DNA of 64,000 nucleotides from an uncultured Erysipelotrichaceae bacterium (GCA_902775735.1 CACYNH010000004.1:1-64000); one strand, 5' to 3'. Shown: positions 8,986 to 16,900, counted from the stretch's first letter. Made by a program: numbers and translations. Notes: generated by a model from the sequence alone, not told the origin.

Positions 8986-9612
8986 ATGAACAAAAAAGCG
9001 ATTCTGCCGGCATGCATGCTCATCTTCGCCTCCGGCTGCAACTCCATCCGCCAGCAGGCCAACGACTGGAACGGGCACATTTCCGGCAACACCTATACCA
9101 TCGACACCTTCGACAACTACGGCACAAAGGTTCTGACCACCCATGGCGAAAGAATCGACGTCTCCGGCAATGTCGTCCAGGAGGAAACCTATCTCGATGA
9201 CACCGGCCAGACCGGCTATGTCAATACGCTGAGTTCGGTCATCACCCTGGACATCGACGGCTCGCAGATGCTGACATGCGGCGATACCTGCATCTTCTAT
9301 GAGAAGGGTCTGACGCCGGATTATGACTTCCATGTCGACACCATCGATTCCGAATCCGAATCCATTGCCGACGCACCGATCGTTTCCGGCCTGGTCAACC
9401 AGGTCAAAAACAAGTTCGGCAAGCCGGTGGTCGTGATCATCAAATCGCAGACCGGCGTTCCGATCTACGCCTTCTCCGGCCGCAAGGTCACCTGGTCCAT
9501 TCCGGCTGATCTGCCCAAATTCACAAAGCTGATGGTCGACGGCAAGGCGCTCTATCTGCACCGCGCCAATTTCCAGATTATCGATAAAGATCTGATCGAT
9601 GAGGCGAATTGA
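8986..9612 (+). CDS. Lipoprotein, DUF5052-like
   Basis: A 208-residue secreted lipoprotein. The signal peptide MNKKAILPACMLIFASGC ends in a lipobox (ASGC), giving lipidation at Cys18. The mature part is beta-rich with the stretch TIDTFDNYGTKVLTTHGERI, recalling DUF5052 proteins of Bacillota, although I hold that family name only loosely. The ATG at 8986 follows AAGGAGGAA and is far downstream of the longest open frame start, which overlaps the preceding gene. Its stop overlaps the next start (TGATG), so the two are coupled. Confidence 0.75.
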   Translation: MNKKAILPACMLIFASGCNSIRQQANDWNGHISGNTYTIDTFDNYGTKVLTTHGERIDVSGNVVQEETYLDDTGQTGYVNTLSSVITLDIDGSQMLTCGDTCIFYEKGLTPDYDFHVDTIDSESESIADAPIVSGLVNQVKNKFGKPVVVIIKSQTGVPIYAFSGRKVTWSIPADLPKFTKLMVDGKALYLHRANFQIIDKDLIDEAN

Positions 9613-10103
9613 TGAAAGTCATACTTGTTTCCGACAGCCATGGCGACCGCGCCTGTCTTGACTGGCTGCGCAGAACCTATCCCGAAGCGGACGCCTTTGT
9701 TCATTGCGGCGACCTGCAGATCCCCTCTGAAGAAGTGAAGGATTTCCTGTGCGTGCGCGGCAATACCGATTTCGATCCCTCTTATCCATGGAAAAGGATT
9801 GAGGAATTCGAAGGCCATAAAGTGCTGATCTGCCATGGTCATGCCTACATCGACCCGTTTGACCCCTCCGACCCGCTCGGACTTGTGAATGCCGCAAAGC
9901 GGGCGGGATGCGAAGCCGTTTTCTTCGGCCACACCCACGTGACATGCGATATTGAATACGGCGGCGTGCGTCTGCTCAACCCCGGCTCGATCAGAAGACC
10001 CAAGGATTTCCGCTTTCCCTATCCCACCTACATGGTTCTGGACATCACAGAAGAGGGAATTGAGGCGGAAAGAATGATTTACAACCCGAACCTGCAGGAA
10101 TAG
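9612..10103 (+). CDS. YfcE/MJ0936-family metallophosphodiesterase
   Basis: A small calcineurin-like phosphoesterase of 163 residues. All metal-binding blocks are visible: VSDSHGD (residues 5-11), HCGD (31-34), VRGNTD (49-54), ICHGH (74-78) and GHTH (103-106), in the order D-x-H, GD, GN-D, GH, GHxH. Members hydrolyse phosphodiester bonds with Mn or Ni in vitro; physiological substrates are mostly unknown. The ATG at 9612 overlaps the stop of the lipoprotein gene. Confidence 0.92.
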   Translation: MKVILVSDSHGDRACLDWLRRTYPEADAFVHCGDLQIPSEEVKDFLCVRGNTDFDPSYPWKRIEEFEGHKVLICHGHAYIDPFDPSDPLGLVNAAKRAGCEAVFFGHTHVTCDIEYGGVRLLNPGSIRRPKDFRFPYPTYMVLDITEEGIEAERMIYNPNLQE

Positions 10104-10106
10104 TTC

Positions 10107-10135
10107 TTGTGAAAAGCGCCCTGAATTTTTAAAAT
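10107..10135 (+). promoter_or_regulatory. Promoter of the acidic repeat protein gene
   Basis: -35 TTGTGA (10107-10112), 17-bp spacer, -10 TAAAAT (10130-10135), 28 bases before the ATG at 10163. Confidence 0.6.
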
Positions 10136-10162
10136 AGAATCAGATAAGCTGAAAAAAAGGGG

Positions 10163-10597
10163 ATGTTTATGTTTGAATTCATAAAGAAACTGTTCAGACG
10201 TTCAAAAGACAAAGAGGAAACAGCCATGGAAGACAACAGCAGAAAAATAGAAATCACAGCCCTGACGCCGGATAAGAGCAGCGAGGAAATTGAAATGCCT
10301 GCCAGCCGGTATACAGAAGAATATGCCGAATTCAATCAGCAGCAGCTTGACCAAGCCGCCGCCGAATCCGCCGCCGAATCCGCCGAAAGAACAGCGCCCG
10401 TGCCTGAAGAGGAAAGCCTTGAGGAAGAGATGCTGGCGGATCCGTTCGCTGATGTCGCCGCCCAGGACGCGGATGTCGAAGTTCCGCCGGTACAGAAACC
10501 TGAGCCTGAAGTGAGCGAAGAAGAGATTCCCACCGGGGAAGAAATGCTCGCCGATCCGTTTGCCGATGTGGCGGCCCAGGACGAAGATCCCGAATAG
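10163..10597 (+). CDS. Acidic protein with duplicated DPFAD motif, unknown function
   Basis: A 144-residue, strongly acidic protein that I cannot assign to a family. It starts with a short basic/hydrophobic patch (MFMFEFIKKLFRRSK) that could be an amphipathic membrane anchor, followed by a low-complexity region of Glu, Ala and Pro. The 15-mer EEMLADPFADVAAQD occurs twice without change, at residues 88-102 and 126-140, separated by a Pro/Glu linker, and the second copy is nearly the C-terminus. This looks like a pair of short linear docking motifs on a disordered tail. It has its own promoter and terminator. Confidence 0.7.
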   Translation: MFMFEFIKKLFRRSKDKEETAMEDNSRKIEITALTPDKSSEEIEMPASRYTEEYAEFNQQQLDQAAAESAAESAERTAPVPEEESLEEEMLADPFADVAAQDADVEVPPVQKPEPEVSEEEIPTGEEMLADPFADVAAQDEDPE

Positions 10598-10615
10598 GAA
10601 ATTCACGCAGTCTGT

Positions 10616-10638
10616 AAAAGCAGGCTGCTTTTCTTTTT
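10616..10638 (+). terminator. Intrinsic terminator
   Basis: AAAAGCA, loop GGC, TGCTTTT followed by CTTTTT, shortly after the acidic protein gene. Confidence 0.7.
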
Positions 10639-10672
10639 GCAAAAAGGGAGTGAAAGGAGTAATATTCCTGTG

Positions 10673-10688
10673 GTTAGAATAAACTAAC
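10673..10688 (+). promoter_or_regulatory. Inverted repeat overlapping promoter of the Feo-like pair
   Basis: GTTAG-N6-CTAAC overlaps a -10-like TAGAAT (10675-10680) and ends two bases before the RBS region of the gene at 10699. Given the iron-transport-associated gene downstream, a metal-responsive (DtxR/Fur-type) repressor is conceivable, but the repeat does not match a consensus closely. Confidence 0.4.
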
Positions 10689-10698
10689 AGGAGGGACT

Positions 10699-10920
10699 GT
10701 GCAGGGTCTGATTATGTGTATTCTCAGCGTACTCACGCTGATTGTGCTGCTGAGCTTTCTGGCGCCGCGCAACGCGGACGGACGGTTCTGGAAATTGGTG
10801 ATGAAGGGCAGGGAGAGTCTTGACCTGCTTTCGTACTGGCTGATTAACATCATCGCTGTCTGCTCATTCGGCTCTGCGATCGTGCTCACACTTTTCTGTC
10901 TCTTCAAAGGAGGAGCTTAA
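10699..10920 (+). CDS. Small two-helix membrane protein
   Basis: A 73-residue protein with hydrophobic segments near residues 3-22 and 43-68. It starts at GTG after AGGAGGG; an ATG five codons later is an alternative start. Its stop overlaps the start of the next gene (TAATG), so it is coupled to the cysteine-rich FeoB-associated protein. No family recognised. A role in the same iron-related membrane process is suggested only by the coupling. Confidence 0.65.
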   Translation: MQGLIMCILSVLTLIVLLSFLAPRNADGRFWKLVMKGRESLDLLSYWLINIIAVCSFGSAIVLTLFCLFKGGA

Positions 10921-11087
10921 TGGGAACCCTGATCACCGGACTGCTCATCATACTGGCGGTGTTCTTCTGTGTCCGCTCAATTGTGCTTGAAAAGAAAAGA
11001 GGGGAACTCTGCGAGTGCCCCGGCGACTGCTCTGTATGTAAAATCCAGTGCCGCAGTTCGGAAAAGTATTATGGGAAACAGCGCTGA
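10920..11087 (+). CDS. FeoB-associated Cys-rich membrane protein
   Basis: A 55-residue protein. One N-terminal helix (MGTLITGLLIILAVFFCV) is followed by a short basic linker and a cysteine cluster CECPGDCSVCKIQC (residues 31-44). This single helix plus Cys cluster is the hallmark of the small proteins normally encoded directly after feoB in Bacillota, where they are thought to assist ferrous iron uptake. Here no feoA or feoB is nearby, so it is an orphan. The ATG overlaps the stop of the preceding gene by one base, and a strong terminator starts within its last codons. Confidence 0.8.
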   Translation: MGTLITGLLIILAVFFCVRSIVLEKKRGELCECPGDCSVCKIQCRSSEKYYGKQR

Positions 11088-11102
11088 TCTGTTTCCTTTT
11101 TT
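11074..11102 (+). terminator. Intrinsic terminator of the Feo-like pair
   Basis: GGAAACAG, seven-base loop, CTGTTTCC, then TTTTTT; it overlaps the last codons of the Cys-rich protein gene. Confidence 0.85.
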
Positions 11103-11111
11103 CCTGCCCAG

Positions 11112-11139
11112 AAAAGAAAACCGGAAATGAGTCCGGGTT
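11112..11139 (-). terminator. Intrinsic terminator on minus strand
   Basis: On the minus strand AACCCGGA, short loop, TCCGGTT then TTCTTTT, directly after the decayed phosphatase gene; the terminator has outlived the gene's frame. Confidence 0.65.
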
Positions 11140-12248
11140 TCAGTCCTGAATGAGGATTGTGCTTTCCAGCAGTGACAGATCAAATGCGCTCATTCCGCCG
11201 GAAAGAAGATACGCCCGGGCGTACGGGACAAGATCTGCATTCTTCAGATCAATTGATTCATCGGTGACAATGCAGCGGATCAGCTGGATGAAGTTGTTGT
11301 CTTCAATGGTTTTGTATTTCTCAGGATCGCTTTTTTCCGTGATGCGGTAGAAACTTTCGTACGTCCGCATATAATCCTCCAGCATTTCCTGATACGCAGC
11401 GCCTGCCAGCATTTCCAGCAGAAGGCTCACAAAGCCCGACCTGTCCTTTCCTAAAGAGCAGTGAAGAAGATAAGGTCCCTCATACCGGATCATTTCGTTC
11501 AGAGAGCGGGCGATCTTTGTCTGAATCTCAGGCGTTTCAAAGCGATGGATATTTCAGGAAAGAGAACCTTTCCTTCCTCATAAAGCTTTTTGTAACATGG
11601 AGAATCCGATGTTTCCAGAAGCTCCTGAAGTTTCTCTTCAGAATCTGCCAGGTTCACAATACAGCGGATGCCGTATTTCTCACAGAGCTCGTCCGCGTAC
11701 TTTGCCCGCTGCCATGTATTGTCTATGGGAGAGGAGGAGCGGAACAGAAGATTCTCTTTGAGACTTCCTCCTTTCAAAGGGCGGAAGGAGGCGAAGATCT
11801 CATCGTTTTCAAAAGCGTCCCTGTCATTGAGCGGATTCAGGTTTCTTTCCTTTTTCTTCGAGGGAGACGGACGCGGTGTCTTCCTCACTGAGATCATATA
11901 TGACCCAGATGTCGTCATCGCTGTTTCTGACCGCCTTGATATAAGGATAGTCCGGATAGCCGATCAGCAGCGGTTCGCCCCTGGCAACGTAATAGCATTG
12001 AAAAAAGGAAGATCCTCCAGAACCGTGCCGTTGGAGAATTCCACCCGGACAGAGTCGCCGAACGCATAGCCTTTTCCGGAAAATCATCAATGGAGATATG
12101 CAGATACGCGCCGCCGAATTCTGTTTCGTGTTCAATGCTGAGGCCTGTAAGTGCCGCCGCCTCTTCATGCGCGCAGGCGGACATGCAGAGGACGGTGGAC
12201 GCCACAGAAAACCCCGGTGATGATGTGTTTAATCATTTTCATGTTCAT
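11140..12248 (-). pseudogene. Secreted tyrosine-protein phosphatase, decayed by multiple frameshifts
   Basis: Fragments in several frames, in the right order on the minus strand, make up one exported tyrosine/dual-specificity phosphatase. They are a signal-peptide start MNMKMIKHIITGVFCG (12248), a frame-shifted cysteine site SACAHEE, the N-terminal beta domain with GEPLLIGYPDYPYIKA and EEDTASVSLEEKGK, then the phosphatase domain with ENDEIFASFRPLKGG, NLLFRSSSPIDN and GIRCIVNLADSEEK, and the P-loop HCSLGKDRSGF (C-x5-R intact). At least four frame changes are needed (near 12200, 12030-12080, 11840 and 11520-11550). The catalytic loop is intact but cannot be made as one protein. Confidence 0.88.
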
Positions 12249-12363
12249 GCAGAAATAACATATACCAAACTCTGAACTTACTCAATGGCGAAACATGCAC
12301 ACATGCGACCGCGCCGCGGGTAAAATTCACAGTCTGCCTGAAGCAGGCATCTTTGAGGAGCGA

Positions 12364-12388
12364 AAGAAAAAACCGGCGTTTCAGCCGG
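12364..12388 (-). terminator. Intrinsic terminator of proB
   Basis: On the minus strand GCCGGC, TGAAAC loop, GCCGGT then TTTTTTCTTTC; it overlaps the proB stop. Confidence 0.8.
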
Positions 12389-13175
12389 CAATGAATCTTG
12401 TTCCGACGGATTTTCCTTCCATCAGGTCATAAAGAAGAGTGGGATTGGATCCGTTGATGACATATGTGTCGATGCCCTGGGCAGTGGCGAGGTCCGCCGC
12501 CTGCAGCTTGGTGCGCATGCCGCCGGTGCCTCTGCGGCTGCCGGCGCCTCCGGCCAGCTCATAGGTTTCATCGGTGATTTCCCTGATCTCGCCGATCAGC
12601 TTCGCGTTTTTGTAAAGGCGGGGGTCGCGGTCATAGAAACCGTCGATATCGGAAAGGATGATCAGTCTGTCGGCTCTGCACAGGATGGAGACAACCGCGC
12701 TTAACATGTCGTTGTCGCCGAACAGTTTCTCTTCGGATTCGATTTCGGTATAGCTGACCGAGTCGTTTTCATTGACGATCGGGATCACGCTCTGCTCCAG
12801 CAAAGCCTCGAATGTATTGGCAAGGTTTTCTTTTTTGACTTCCTGGCGGATGTCTTCCGCGTTAAGAAGGATCTGGGCCACGGTCTTGCCGTATTCGCCG
12901 AAGAATTTGTCATACAGGAACATGTTTTCACACTGGCCGACCGCCGCCGCTGCCTGCTTCATGCGCATTTCAGTCGGTTTGCCGGGCAGATGCATTTTAT
13001 TGGCGCCGACCGCGATGGCGCCGGAAGAGACGAGGATAACCTCGTTTCCCATGTTCTGGATATCCGCGAGAACCCGGGCCAGGATTTCAATCCGGCGCAG
13101 GTTTGAACAGCCGTTTTCATTTGTCAGTGTGGATGTGCCGACTTTGACGACAATCCTGTTTTTCCGCTGGGACAT
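12381..13175 (-). CDS. proB: Glutamate 5-kinase
   Basis: Phosphorylates glutamate to gamma-glutamyl phosphate, the first step of proline synthesis, in the cytoplasm. The 264 residues cover only the amino-acid kinase domain: VVKVGTSTLT near the N-terminus, VSSGAIAVGANKM, the glutamate-site NENDSVSYTEI, FGDNDMLSAVV and the phosphate-binding GTGGMRTKLQAA. The C-terminal PUA domain of longer ProB proteins (about 370 residues) is absent, as in several short Bacillota versions. It stands alone: proA is not in view. GAGGT lies nine bases before the ATG. Confidence 0.95.
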   Translation of the reverse strand: MSQRKNRIVVKVGTSTLTNENGCSNLRRIEILARVLADIQNMGNEVILVSSGAIAVGANKMHLPGKPTEMRMKQAAAAVGQCENMFLYDKFFGEYGKTVAQILLNAEDIRQEVKKENLANTFEALLEQSVIPIVNENDSVSYTEIESEEKLFGDNDMLSAVVSILCRADRLIILSDIDGFYDRDPRLYKNAKLIGEIREITDETYELAGGAGSRRGTGGMRTKLQAADLATAQGIDTYVINGSNPTLLYDLMEGKSVGTRFIAG

Positions 13176-13252
13176 AATACAGTACCTCGTTCACATTGCT
13201 TAGATTTTAGCATACTCACAGGCCTTAAACGTAACAAATGAGCCGGTCATGG

Positions 13253-13264
13253 TAAGATAGTGGC
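13253..13264 (+). promoter_or_regulatory. Extended -10 box six bases before the start codon
   Basis: TGG-TAAGAT (extended -10, hexamer 13253-13258) is followed by only six bases (AGTGGC) and the ATG at 13265, with no Shine-Dalgarno sequence. Transcription from it would begin at or next to the ATG. Confidence 0.5.
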
Positions 13265-14323
13265 ATGCGTAAAATACTCTATGCGATACATTTTAACCAC
13301 GGCGGCGATACCGCGCTGTACATGAACACTTTTAAAGAAAGGGGCTGGACAGTTGTCACGGCTGCCAGTGAACAGCTGCTTTTAAGGGCGGACGCGGTTC
13401 TTTTATACGCGGATGAATATCTTCTCACCGAAGAGGAAAAACAGTTTCTGACCACAGCTTCACAGCGCAGGATCCCGGTGGCCGTCATCCATTACCCGCT
13501 TCTGGATGAGGAAGTCAAAGGCATCCTTGAAGCGGCGGAAGTGATCCGCTGTGATGAAATCAGCTTTGAACAGCTGGACACCCTGATCCGTGAGCGCCAG
13601 CAGGACATCTATGTCAGAAAAGAAGAGCCGGTGAAGAGCCCGGGATGGATCAACGCTCTGTTTCTGATTGTTTCCGCATTCTTACTGTGCTTTATTCTCT
13701 GGAAGCTCTATGACATCTCCAGGGACAGAGCGGTTCATGAGCAGAGTGAAACGGAAGTTCTTGAGGAAAAGGTCAGACAGGCGGTGGTGAAGGTCTATTC
13801 GCTGAGCTCATTCGGCACCGAGGCCTGGCGGGGCAGCGGATTTGCGGTGAGCACGGAGGGCTACATTGTCACCAACGCCCATGTCGTCGAGCACGCCTCC
13901 GTCAGCTACCGTGTGGTTTACCGTGAACAGACTTACGACGCGGAAGTGGTTTCAGTTTCGGAAACACAGGACATCGCTCTGATCAAAGTGAACCAGCCGC
14001 TCAGGAACATTCTTGTTTTTGAGGAGGAAAAACCGCAGGAAGGGGAAACGGTCTGGGCACTCGGCTATCCGGGCGATCAGAAACTCACAATGCTGGAAGG
14101 AACCTACAACGGCGTGCAGGCGGTCTACACAGGCGGCCTGACATATACCGGGATCACGATGCCTTTAAGGCAGGGCATCTCAGGTTCGCCTGTGGTCAAT
14201 GCGAAAGGGAAGGTGGTCGGCATCGCTTCGGCGGTTTCTCTGACTGATGAAAACAAAGCCTGGATGGTGGACAGCGCCACCGCCCTGCAGTTTCTGAAGG
14301 ACTGGCTGTTCCTTCAGAAATAA
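13265..14323 (+). CDS. Membrane-anchored trypsin-like (HtrA/S1C) protease with Rossmann/TIR-like N-terminus
   Basis: A 352-residue fusion. Residues 1-115 look like an alpha/beta domain with the alternating pattern RADAVLLYADEYLLTEEEKQ and RIPVAVIHYPLLDEE, similar in layout to TIR or flavodoxin-like domains. A membrane helix follows near 130-148 (ALFLIVSAFLLCFILWKL). The C-terminal protease domain (165-350) carries the triad: His in VTNAHVVEH, Asp in TQDIALIKV and Ser in QGISGSPVV. No PDZ domain is present. The topology implied is a cytoplasmic N-terminal domain and an external protease. The usual Ser loop GNSGGP is here GISGSP. No RBS is seen; a -10 box lies six bases upstream, suggesting a leaderless mRNA. 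Confidence 0.8.
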   Translation: MRKILYAIHFNHGGDTALYMNTFKERGWTVVTAASEQLLLRADAVLLYADEYLLTEEEKQFLTTASQRRIPVAVIHYPLLDEEVKGILEAAEVIRCDEISFEQLDTLIRERQQDIYVRKEEPVKSPGWINALFLIVSAFLLCFILWKLYDISRDRAVHEQSETEVLEEKVRQAVVKVYSLSSFGTEAWRGSGFAVSTEGYIVTNAHVVEHASVSYRVVYREQTYDAEVVSVSETQDIALIKVNQPLRNILVFEEEKPQEGETVWALGYPGDQKLTMLEGTYNGVQAVYTGGLTYTGITMPLRQGISGSPVVNAKGKVVGIASAVSLTDENKAWMVDSATALQFLKDWLFLQK

Positions 14324-14380
14324 TTCTCTTGTAATCTGAGCTGAAAGCGAGTAACGTTAATTTTCAGAAAGAGGTTTCAT

Positions 14381-15421
14381 ATGGAAATGAAAATGGAAAT
14401 GATCCGTGAGCTTCCCAATCCGGACGCTTTGAAATCACTGTTCCCCCTCAGCAATGAAGTCAAAGAGCTTAAAGAAAAAAGAGATCAGCAGATCGAGGCA
14501 ATCTTTAAAGGCGAAGATAAGAGGCTGCTGCTGGTGATCGGTCCCTGTTCGGCCGACCGCGAGGACGCTGTTCTTGAATATATGGAGCGCTTAGCGGGTT
14601 TGCAGGAAAAGGTGAAGGACCGTCTGTTCTTCATTCCCCGCGTCTATACCAACAAGCCGAGAACCAAAGGCACCGGGTATAAGGGTATGCTGCACCAGCC
14701 GGATCCCAGCAAGGGTGAGGATATGCTGGCAGGGATTATCGCGATCCGCCAGCTCCATACCGATGTGGCGGTCAAGACCGGCTTCACATGCGCGGAGGAA
14801 ATGCTGTATCCGGAAAACCACGCCTATCTCTCCGATCTGCTGAGCTATGTGGCGGTCGGGGCCAGAAGCGTCGAGGACCAGCAGCACCGCATCACCGCCA
14901 GCGGCATCGGCATTCCGGCCGGCATGAAGAATCCGACCGGCGGCGATCTTTCGGTCATGATGAACGCCATCACCGCGGCCCAGTCACCCCAGAAGTTTGT
15001 TTACAGGGGATGGGAAGTGCGCACGCCCGGCAATCCGCTGGCCCACGCGATCTTAAGAGGCTACGTCGACAAATTCAACAACTCGATGCCCAACTACCAC
15101 TATGAGGACCTCAGGCATTTATACGATATCTACTCCGAAACAAAGCTGGCCAACCCGGCGGTCATCGTCGACTGCAACCACGCCAATTCCGGCAAGCGTT
15201 ACAACGAGCAGATCCGCATCGCCCGTGATGTTCTCTACAGCTGCCGCTGCAGCAGCGAGGTCAGATCGCTGGTCAAAGGCCTGATGATTGAAAGCTATCT
15301 GGTCGACGGAAACCAGGCGCCCGGCGGCGGCTGCTACGGCCAGTCGATCACCGATCCCTGCCTGGGCTGGGAGAAAACAGAACAGCTTTGTCTGGAACTG
15401 GCGGAACTGGTGGAAATGTAA
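14381..15421 (+). CDS. 3-deoxy-7-phosphoheptulonate (DAHP) synthase, AroG/F type
   Basis: Condenses phosphoenolpyruvate with erythrose 4-phosphate, the first step of the shikimate pathway. The 346 residues match the type I-alpha class (AroF/AroG/AroH of Escherichia coli). Visible signatures are VIGPCSADRED, RVYTNKPRTKGTGYKG, GARSVEDQQHR, the metal-site region VDCNHANSGK and ESYLVDGNQ. There is no regulatory ACT or chorismate mutase domain; feedback would be through the alpha-type N-terminal extension. The other aro genes are not in the window. A strong terminator follows. Confidence 0.95.
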   Translation: MEMKMEMIRELPNPDALKSLFPLSNEVKELKEKRDQQIEAIFKGEDKRLLLVIGPCSADREDAVLEYMERLAGLQEKVKDRLFFIPRVYTNKPRTKGTGYKGMLHQPDPSKGEDMLAGIIAIRQLHTDVAVKTGFTCAEEMLYPENHAYLSDLLSYVAVGARSVEDQQHRITASGIGIPAGMKNPTGGDLSVMMNAITAAQSPQKFVYRGWEVRTPGNPLAHAILRGYVDKFNNSMPNYHYEDLRHLYDIYSETKLANPAVIVDCNHANSGKRYNEQIRIARDVLYSCRCSSEVRSLVKGLMIESYLVDGNQAPGGGCYGQSITDPCLGWEKTEQLCLELAELVEM

Positions 15422-15425
15422 GCAG

Positions 15426-15456
15426 ACATGCGTCAGCACATGACGCATGTTTTTTT
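15426..15456 (+). terminator. Intrinsic terminator of the DAHP synthase gene
   Basis: Perfect 10-bp stem ACATGCGTCA / TGACGCATGT with a five-base loop, then TTTTTT. Confidence 0.92.
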
Positions 15457-15482
15457 GAAGAAAAGCGTTTCAAATGTATAAT
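15455..15482 (+). promoter_or_regulatory. Promoter of the DAC-domain gene
   Basis: -35 TTGAAG (15455-15460), 16-bp spacer, -10 TATAAT (15477-15482). It overlaps the preceding terminator's T-run and shows that the upstream ATG at 15474 cannot be the start, so translation begins at 15510. Confidence 0.75.
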
Positions 15483-15509
15483 GATGTTGACAGGAAAGAG
15501 AAAAACCAT

Positions 15510-16847
15510 ATGGAAAATAATTACTGGATCACTCTGGCGCAGGATGAAACGTCAGCGCCCGAAGACACGTTTCTGCGCATCAGAGAGCTTTACAATAACC
15601 TGCTGAAACATCTCTATGACAATCCCCGCGACATCCCGGATTTCAGGATCCATTTTTCGACGGTTCAGATGAGCGAGGAGGAGGGGCTCAACAACGGCTA
15701 CCATGTCGCGACCCTGACAAGACGCTCCCGGGAAATCGCCGAAAGCGTCATCCACAATGTCACTGAAATTCCCAATTTCGAAAATTCCTACACCTGGTAT
15801 CAGGACAACATCTTCGTGATCTTCGACTACTGCGGATCGGGAATCAATCCTCTGCAGTTTGTCACAAGAGCCTTCTGGGAAGAGGTCTACAAGCAGCTGT
15901 ACTTCTACGGCATCCGCCGGGTTTCCATCGGCCACATGTATGACCTGATCATTTCCGGCGGAATGGTCGAATTCTTCTATGGCTTCTATCATCTCGACCT
16001 CAATTTCCTGCAGAACCTCTCCGCCGAAACCTATGAAAAGAAATACGCCGACTCCCGCGTCATCGTTCCCCGCAACGGCACCAGAGCCGGCAAGCGGACA
16101 CTCAAGCAGGGACTGCAGGTCGCCTTCAGCGAACCGGTTGCCTTCGCACCGGAAAACCACCGGCAGATCCGCAAGCTGCTTGAGCTTTCCAACGACACGC
16201 TGGCGCTGATCGTCGATGAAACCGGCAAGGTCAGGGGCTTAAGCGACAAGCGCGCCTTCCCCAACGAATGCGAAATCAAGATCAAGGGACACCTTTCCTG
16301 GCGCATCGCCTATGAAGGAGACAGGAAGCTTTCCTACCACAACGCCCGCTACCACATCAATGTCGAGAGAAAGGCGGACGTCGATGTGTCGGATATCATG
16401 AAATCGGTCGACCCGATGCTGTCGCCGGTCGAACTGAGCAGAATCTCAAATCTCATCATTGACGCTTCCCGTCAGAAATACGGAACCATTCTGATCTTCG
16501 GAAAGAATGAGGATATCGCCGCCGAAACCGAACGGCTAACTTCGGCGAAAGTCGGCATCGGCATTTCCCCGATTTCCCTGGATCATCATAAAGAGATGCT
16601 GCCGAGCTTTGTCTCGATTGACGGAGCGCTGCTCGTGGACACCCGCTGCAGCTGCCTTTGCATCGGGGCAATTCTGGACGGCGACGCGTTAAAAGGCACC
16701 ACCGCAAGAGGCGCGCGCTTCAATTCCTCCCTCAACTACATCAGAAGAAGGGCGGAACTGGGCCAGAAGCTCACCGCCATCGTCATTTCCGAAGACGGCA
16801 CCACCGACGCCATCTATGGCGACAAGGTCACAAGGCTCAACGTCTGA
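15510..16847 (+). CDS. DisA_N/DAC-domain protein (diadenylate cyclase-like) with N-terminal sensor region
   Basis: A 445-residue cytoplasmic protein. The C-terminal third has the layout of the DisA_N (DAC) nucleotidyl-cyclase domain that makes cyclic di-AMP from two ATP: VSIDGALLVDT near residue 371 (the DGA motif) and TARGARFNSSLNYIRRRAEL near 398 (position of the RHR motif). Here the latter reads R-F-N rather than R-H-R, as in the wider DAC family with large N-terminal sensors. The first 300 residues are a mixed alpha/beta region, likely sensory, that I do not recognise. It is not CdaA (no membrane helices) nor DisA (no helix-hairpin-helix). Cyclase activity is therefore inferred, not shown. 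A weak RBS (AGGAAAG) precedes the ATG. Confidence 0.75.
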   Translation: MENNYWITLAQDETSAPEDTFLRIRELYNNLLKHLYDNPRDIPDFRIHFSTVQMSEEEGLNNGYHVATLTRRSREIAESVIHNVTEIPNFENSYTWYQDNIFVIFDYCGSGINPLQFVTRAFWEEVYKQLYFYGIRRVSIGHMYDLIISGGMVEFFYGFYHLDLNFLQNLSAETYEKKYADSRVIVPRNGTRAGKRTLKQGLQVAFSEPVAFAPENHRQIRKLLELSNDTLALIVDETGKVRGLSDKRAFPNECEIKIKGHLSWRIAYEGDRKLSYHNARYHINVERKADVDVSDIMKSVDPMLSPVELSRISNLIIDASRQKYGTILIFGKNEDIAAETERLTSAKVGIGISPISLDHHKEMLPSFVSIDGALLVDTRCSCLCIGAILDGDALKGTTARGARFNSSLNYIRRRAELGQKLTAIVISEDGTTDAIYGDKVTRLNV

Positions 16848-16869
16848 GCGCTTCACCAGTCCACACCCG

Positions 16870-16894
16870 AAGGCATGTCCGCATGCCTTTTTTT
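16870..16894 (+). terminator. Intrinsic terminator
   Basis: AGGCATG, TCCG loop, CATGCCT followed by TTTTTT, after the DAC-domain gene. Confidence 0.9.
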
Positions 16895-16900
16895 GTGGAA

